NCBI GenBank assembly: GCA_028532985.1
Contig: JANCIK010000001.1
Coordinates: 4,650,001-4,714,000, forward strand
Direction: 5' to 3'
Length of the DNA stretch: 64,000 bases
Origin: Stropharia rugosoannulata
Taxonomy: Eukaryota; Basidiomycota; Agaricomycetes; Agaricales; Strophariaceae
The first letter of the stretch is position 1. Every line of letters starts with the position of its first letter. The notes beneath the pieces are model-generated. The model saw only the letters and a program-made list of their open reading frames with translations, made no database searches and was not told where the DNA came from. Both the position numbers and the translations under genes were made by a program. This document shows, piece by piece, positions 58,887 to 64,000 of this stretch.

Positions 58887-61752
58887 TTGCCGAAAAGTAG
58901 TCCTTTGGGATCCCACCACCGGGGCGTTTATAGTTCGCAAACGTGCAGATAAGCTTCAGTCTGGAAATAAATGTGTCGTTGTGGCATGCAGAATTGTACC
59001 AGACTGTCGGCGTCCAGTATCGCATCTGCTTCACTTACGCATACTACAGTCTTGCTACAGTCTCGCCAGTTTCTGGCTAGGCTAATGGAGACATATTCCC
59101 AATAAATTACAAAATGGCGCTGGGCTATAGGCATATGGAGAATGTTTGGTATTTCATTAGAAAGTTGTCCATTTAGTATCCGGGTTTCTTTAGTTTTGTT
59201 CGGTTTATCTGTTTCAGGAAACCGTACTTACATTTCAGCTTAAGATTAAGCTTCAGAAGCAGTTCAGAAGCACGGTAATATGTATAGAAATAGTAATTAT
59301 CAGGCTTGATTCCCTTTTTGGTTTCCGACTTACCATACATATGTTTCCGAGGAAAGAGGTTTTCTGTTTTTTGCAATTTTATTGCTGTTTCCATGGTGAG
59401 AAACCGGAAGAAACTAGATGGTTAAATTTCTGATAAGTTGGCGGCAATAGGCACTACGGTTCTTCAGGGACTCGGGTTTTTCGAGAGTGGGGAGTTTCAA
59501 TCTTCAAATTACATAGGACAGTCCATTAATGTGATTCCGAGTCCGTGGTGGTTCCACCTGTTTATTTCAAAGAGAAAATTCTAGATGATATGCGACCCTT
59601 CCATAGCCTCTCTTGCTTCTCCCAGGAATCCCTATACCCTAGCAGAAGCGGCTGGGGTCCTATGGATCCGCGTCGCCAAATCAGGAAATCTTTCACACGA
59701 GCCAATGGGCAAGAAGGCTAGAGAAAATCTCCATCGCTCGACCGCAACGCTTCACAAATCTAAAACTAGAATAGATACTTACCTACAAACTACAGCGTAC
59801 AGATACACAAATATCTGTCTGCAACAGTTTGGACAGTCGACAAAGTTTGACAAAGACATTTTGTACTCAAACGGCACTGCCCAAGCCTGTCCCAAGCTAA
59901 ATTGTTACAATTGTTACAATTCAAGATCTAGCTACGTTCACATGGAACTAAGGGTGATCGTATGATCAACCCCGCTAGACTAAGGAAAAAGTGAGAAAGA
60001 GGAAAATGTGGATATACATCTGTTCAGAGTGGCAATATCACTTGGTTTAGCACGGCGTTCATCTTTCATGTATCGAATCGTGGCCTCGTGCACACTATTT
60101 ATGTCGGCACTGTTGCAAATTAGTATATTGAGAAGCCTCTGGAAGCGCACAGATGATCAGTGGTTCCCTGCCAGTGCAAAGTGTATTCTGAGCGACGTTC
60201 TTCCACACAGAAAGCTCCAATGCAAACCGCTGACTGCCTATCAGTATACCTTGGACACGGGGATCATTAATCATTTTCAGTTTGATTGATCGTTTGGTGA
60301 TCATTTCCGTATGCCGTATGATATGCATGTAATAATACAGTAGGACCGATGAGGTCCCTTGGGTCCCCCTTCTCCCGGTTCCGCCAAGCGCTTCGCGATA
60401 GTTGTAATCGACCATGCCTTTCCTAGTTGTAGATCTTGGTGTTATTGAATCACAGTATAGGGATGAGCACGGCATTGTGTTGCTTTTACAGTTCTTTCCT
60501 GCTCGCAAAGCCACCGTGAGAATTCGGCTTCTCCTCGGCACGCTCGCCACGCACAACCTGCGTTGACTCGCCCGCAGACGCGTGTGCCGCCGAATCCTCC
60601 CTTTTCCCGAGACGCCTACGCAACACCCGTATAGACGGTCACACGTTTATTCGCTCTCGTCTCGTCTCACTTTCCTTTGTCAGGAGCGACATTAGCTTAT
60701 CTGTTGAAATATTACCGCATTCAGGCGCCGTCATTCAAGCGCACCACATTGTGTCAACATGGTATATAATTTTATTTTGCACTTTATGTACATAACTTCT
60801 ATTTCATCAACTGTCTTTGCCACAGTTCTATACCTAAAACTCTTACTTTCTTTGCTGTATATAGTCAACTCCCCATGTATTTATATAGGGTGTAACGATA
60901 GTACAGACCTCGCGCATTTACGAGGGTCACTGTTCAACCGAGACACGCTTATTCGAACATTATCTCATCCTATAGTGGGGAACTGTATGGTAGAGATATG
61001 TACAGTCAGCGAGGTAATGTATCGTGTAGCAAATGCTCTGTAGACGCAGTGTTACTTACCTAGTCTACGGTTTACACCTTTGATTGCATTATTGTTTATA
61101 ACACTGCTGGAAGTAGCCAGTTCTTGGTTGGGAGAAATGGAAAAGGCTGTATTACCCCATATCTTTATAATTATGACACGCTTTTGTATGTAGGTGTTTG
61201 GCTGACGGAGTCGCGGCATGCAGACCTGGGTTTGAGCTGGTTATGGAGTGACAAAATGAGGTGAAATGCAATGCAATGGTCTGATACCGCCAACCAACCC
61301 AATCACATATAGTACGCTATGTGTGTAGCACTACTATCGTACTTTTGCCAAGCTTTTGCATCAGCGGCCAATCGGTGCACTGATTGCGCGGCGCGTTAAC
61401 AGTGCCGTGACGCTTCATGTTATACTATTTACAAATGCTTCACAACATTACTTACATACTACTTTGTTTACTGTGTATGCCCTAAGCCGCAGCGTAGCGA
61501 GGCGGAACTTGTAATATGTTTAAAAGAATCCCTTTTACCAGCCATTTACTAGAGAAAAAGGTATCGGGCTTCCTATTTCAGGCAAGCCCGGGGCAATTTC
61601 TTATGTTAATCTAGCTGAAATACGTATTTCTGAGAAAGATATTTTACCCAGCATAAATCGATGGGCGCCAGCAGTGTAAGTTAACTGTCGTGGTGTTGAA
61701 CGCACGTCTTACTTTGTGATGAAGCGTTAGTGACGTCATACCCTCGGGCTCC
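58887..61752. other. gene-poor stretch
   Basis: About 2.9 kb, AT-rich. Frames up to 153 codons (60095-60556, minus) lack splice context and protein-like composition. A segment near 60490-60535 resembles 56925-56975. I see no RNA gene. Confidence 0.4.
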
Positions 61753-61760
61753 TATATAAT
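61753..61760 (+). promoter_or_regulatory. TATA box of the 61815 gene
   Basis: TATATAAT lies about 60 bases upstream of the start codon, followed by a T-rich tract (CGTTTTTGTTTCTCTGC). Position fits a core promoter. Confidence 0.55.
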
Positions 61761-61814
61761 CACACGTTGCAATAACTACTCGTTTTTGTTTCTCTGCTTG
61801 TAAGGACTAACACC

Positions 61815-62174
61815 ATGTATCGCGCACTTCTTACTACGGCCCACTCTACCACCCGTCCAAGGCGTCTCTCCACCGCCATCACACTACCATCGAGTCATAC
61901 TAGGATGTACGCCTCAAACACTTTTGGCAAGGAGAGCCTGGACCAGGGAAACGTCAATTCGCCGGATAATGCGCATAAAGAGGATGTACACAGCCAGGCT
62001 GCGAAAGCTGCAAAGGGCACCCGGAATTCGGGGTCGGGAGGGCCTGTTGATGCCGCACAGGAGGGCAAGAAGACAAAACCTTCGGATACAGGAAAGGGGA
62101 ATCCAGAGGGCATTGGTATGGTTGACCAGGTCGGGAGTGCGTCAGGTAGCGCAGAGCATTTTGAGAAGAAGTGA
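61815..62174 (+). CDS. small hydrophilic protein with mitochondrial-type presequence
   Basis: Uninterrupted 119-aa frame with a TATA box at 61753. Residues 1-32 are rich in R, S, T and L without acidic residues (MYRALLTTAHSTTRPRRLST), typical of a mitochondrial targeting peptide. The rest is hydrophilic and glycine/lysine-rich, probably disordered, and ends in the motif GNPEGIGMVDQVGSASGSAE. The same motif closes the next gene. Small proteins of this type are common in basidiomycetes, but I know no function. Confidence 0.75.
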   Translation: MYRALLTTAHSTTRPRRLSTAITLPSSHTRMYASNTFGKESLDQGNVNSPDNAHKEDVHSQAAKAAKGTRNSGSGGPVDAAQEGKKTKPSDTGKGNPEGIGMVDQVGSASGSAEHFEKK

Positions 62175-62386
62175 AAGGCCTGAAGGTGCCGTTCAATTGT
62201 GCGCTTTTGGCTGTTGTAGAGTATATCCAACGTCCTAATTAATATGTTACAGTCCAACGATGAGAGGAGCCTGAAGAAGGACTTAACCGAGACATTTAAT
62301 GTCATACATATATTATCTTCGTTTGCTCAGACACTACCACCTAAGCCTACCACCACGTCGTACTACGAACAAATACAGCGCTTGAC

Positions 62387-63070
62387 ATGATCCCATATCT
62401 CAGCGGTGTTGTCGCGAACCTTCAGTGGCGCCTCATGCGCCCTGCCCTTATTCCGCTCCCAACTACTGCTGCAGAGCAGCGTCCTTGCTTGCTAAAGCCA
62501 TTGGGTGCCATAATTACACCTCCACCACCTGCTTCTGCGCGAGCCATGCACTCGCGCGGAGCACATGCCACGCAGGAACGCGGTGACGGACAGCGACCAG
62601 CGCAACACCTTCACCCCGGGCCAGCACCGCCGCCGCCGCTCCCTGAACAGTATTTGACGCCAGCGTACGTCCACGAAGGTTTCACATCTGCGACAGCAAC
62701 CGCCAGCGCGGTCGAATTTGTCTCGGCGAGTACCACCACCACCATCAGGCCCGAGTACGCGCACGAGGTGACGCAGTTCAAGACGGAGTTCGCGACTTCC
62801 CCTGAGGACCCGCTCGGTACGCCGTCGCACGACCCGATCGACACTACTCGCCTGGACCCGCTCGCGCAGACTGTTGCTGCAGGCTTGCTCACGCACGCGC
62901 GTGGAGACAGCTGGGCGATTGACGCTGCGTCGCGCAATTTGCGGCCGGATCCCGAGGACAGGACGATGGGAAACCCTGAGGGACTAGGTATGCTTGATGG
63001 TGTGGGCAGTGCGACGGGAACGAAAAGGTTCTTTGAGAATGGTGGAAAACAAGGGCAGGGGATGATCTGA
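62387..63070 (+). CDS. hypothetical protein sharing the GNPEG-GM-D-VGSA C-terminal motif
   Basis: Single frame of 227 aa from ATG 62387. The N-terminus (MIPYLSGVVANLQWRLMRP) has an amphipathic, R-containing start that may target mitochondria. The middle is proline-rich (about residues 70-90) and hydrophilic. The C-terminus GNPEGLGMLDGVGSATGTKR matches the end of the neighbour at 61815-62174, which points to a local duplication with loss of similarity elsewhere, or to a shared functional tail. The stop lies 27 bases before the retrotransposon LTR, so the gene's 3' UTR and terminator have probably been replaced by LTR sequence. Confidence 0.7.
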   Translation: MIPYLSGVVANLQWRLMRPALIPLPTTAAEQRPCLLKPLGAIITPPPPASARAMHSRGAHATQERGDGQRPAQHLHPGPAPPPPLPEQYLTPAYVHEGFTSATATASAVEFVSASTTTTIRPEYAHEVTQFKTEFATSPEDPLGTPSHDPIDTTRLDPLAQTVAAGLLTHARGDSWAIDAASRNLRPDPEDRTMGNPEGLGMLDGVGSATGTKRFFENGGKQGQGMI

Positions 63071-63097
63071 GCATCCGAAGTTGCGAACATCCAAATG

Positions 63098-63478
63098 TGT
63101 TGAGAATGCACCGTTGATGGAGGGCCCTCGCATATCGAGTGGCATGGTGCTTTGCTTCACCAGTGGCACAATGCTTTGGACCGCTTCTGTGGCCAAGGCC
63201 ACAGAGCGTTGCCTTCATTCTTTGCTTTACAATTAGGGCCACCTTAAGTGGCCATGGAACACTTTACGTATAAATACAGACTGTAGTTTACAGAGAACCC
63301 CAACTGCTCTATTACTAGCATTGGGGGTACGTCGTCCTACACACAGATACATACTTGTACTAACACACACATTTCCTAGATCATCGCTGATACGTGATCT
63401 AGGTACTTAATATTAACTGCTCTATTACTAGCATTGGGGATCATCGCTGATACGTGATCTAGGGTTTTCTTTTCAACA
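63098..63478 (+). mobile_element. 5' LTR of a Ty1/copia-type retrotransposon
   Basis: 381 bp bounded by TGTTGA and TCAACA, which are perfect inverted repeats of each other and give the TG...CA ends of an LTR. It contains a TATA box (TATAAATA, 63269-63276). It also contains two pairs of 25-bp direct repeats: 63302-63326 with 63415-63439, and 63379-63403 with 63439-63463. The second LTR must lie beyond the window, so the target-site duplication cannot be checked; the five bases upstream are CCAAA. Confidence 0.75.
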
Positions 63479-63490
63479 GGTTATGAGCCA
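63479..63490 (+). other. primer-binding site of the retrotransposon
   Basis: GGTTATGAGCC follows the LTR end directly. This resembles primer-binding sequences of fungal copia elements that prime on initiator-Met tRNA, possibly a half-molecule. Assignment by position and recall only. Confidence 0.5.
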
Positions 63491-63626
63491 TTTGTGCGAA
63501 CTCTGATCAGATCACGCTCACACCGAATCCCCCGCCACACACTTTTTTTTTTGAGTGCTTGCACCTTCTCGCTCTGTGCCACACGCTCTAGCGTAGTCTG
63601 CACCACTCACCTTTGATATCCCCTTC

Positions 63627-64000
63627 ATGTCCGTTAAGGGGGAATCTGATAACGAAGTTGAATCATTATTATCCATTCCTGCCTCTTCCAATCCATCTCG
63701 ACCAATGTCTCCCTCTTCGCCTGCCGACGTTGATCCGTCGGATGCTTCCCATCCCTCCGTTGTTTGGCAGAAGCTCCAACCCCGTAGTGGGGGCGACCTT
63801 TTGGACCGCACCAAGGCTAACTGGACCGCTTGGAGCCGTGCTGCGACTCACTCTTTTGACATGTCCGGCCTCGGCGACCATATTCTCCCTCCCCCCGCCT
63901 CCAATGCGCCTAGCGCTACTCGGCAGCCTGTCGCTTTCCGCAACTGGACCAAGAATGATCGCGCTGTTCGCGCATTTATTCTCGACGGCTGCGTCCCGGA
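63627..64000 (+). CDS. gag (polyprotein) start of the copia-like element, partial
   Basis: The frame from ATG 63627 is open to the window end (124 codons seen), so it runs on. The N-terminal third is Ser/Pro-rich. Then NWTAWSRAATHSFDMSGLGD and RNWTKNDRAVRAFILDG show the N-W-x-x-W ... D-R-A-V-R-A-F-I pattern of copia-type gag. It lies about 150 bases after the primer-binding site, as expected. Integrase and reverse transcriptase are not in view, so whether the element is intact is unknown. Confidence 0.7.
   Translation, partial: MSVKGESDNEVESLLSIPASSNPSRPMSPSSPADVDPSDASHPSVVWQKLQPRSGGDLLDRTKANWTAWSRAATHSFDMSGLGDHILPPPASNAPSATRQPVAFRNWTKNDRAVRAFILDGCVP

Noticed and set aside
59585..59965. 126-codon frame in the gene-poor right region
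   Set aside because: No promoter, splice or composition support; ends inside AT-rich repeats.
63302..63463. Alternating 25-bp repeats as a CRISPR-like array
   Set aside because: Only two copies of each repeat, in a eukaryotic LTR between inverted TGTTGA/TCAACA ends.

Overview
The window looks like nuclear DNA of a filamentous basidiomycete, probably an Agaricomycete. Genes are dense and carry many 45-65 nt GT-AG introns with CTAAC-type branch sites. The proteins are typically basidiomycete: BTB/POZ proteins with long disordered tails, a caspase-fold peptidase, an Sld7-like replication factor and a fungal perilipin. There is also a tRNA gene and the 5' end of a Ty1/copia-type retrotransposon. 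No species is named because nothing here identifies one.

Left part (1-17.9 kb): ordinary single-copy genes. In order they are a small helical protein (437-760, +), a LYR-like mitochondrial-type protein (1160-1787, +), an acidic orphan (3632-4564, +), a 1039-aa coiled-coil and proline-rich protein (5380-8679, +), a 13-exon metacaspase-like gene (9269-11314, -) and an Sld7-like gene (11767-13452, +), which starts divergently from it. Last is a 1.1-kaa BTB/POZ protein (13763-17178, +).

Middle (17.913-56.34 kb): the striking part. A unit of about 9.15 kb is repeated head to tail four times and followed by a partial fifth copy. Each unit carries a fungal perilipin (lipid-droplet coat) gene of three exons. 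After it come an 85-bp tandem repeat, a reverse-strand array of decayed exon-like modules, a forward-strand TATA-driven, heavily spliced transcript candidate without a sustained reading frame, and a decayed 3' fragment of the flanking BTB gene. There are therefore five perilipin genes. The outer two are diagnostic: the leftmost (A) has its own 5' sequence and the rightmost (E) its own 3' sequence. The inner three (B, C, D) have an E-type 5' half and an A-type 3' half. This is what repeated unequal crossing-over between two ancestral paralogues inside the gene would give. Copy D also has two one-base deletions in C and G runs that break its frame.

Right part (56.34-64 kb): a tRNA-Val(AAC), a second BTB/POZ gene on the minus strand, about 2.9 kb without a supported gene, two small neighbouring genes that share a C-terminal motif, and a 381-bp LTR with primer-binding site and gag start of a copia-like element that runs off the window.

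The main biological point is the recent amplification of a lipid-droplet gene together with an apparently uncharacterised spliced non-coding (or pseudo-) transcription unit. Most differences among units are homopolymer-length changes, so read-level validation matters.
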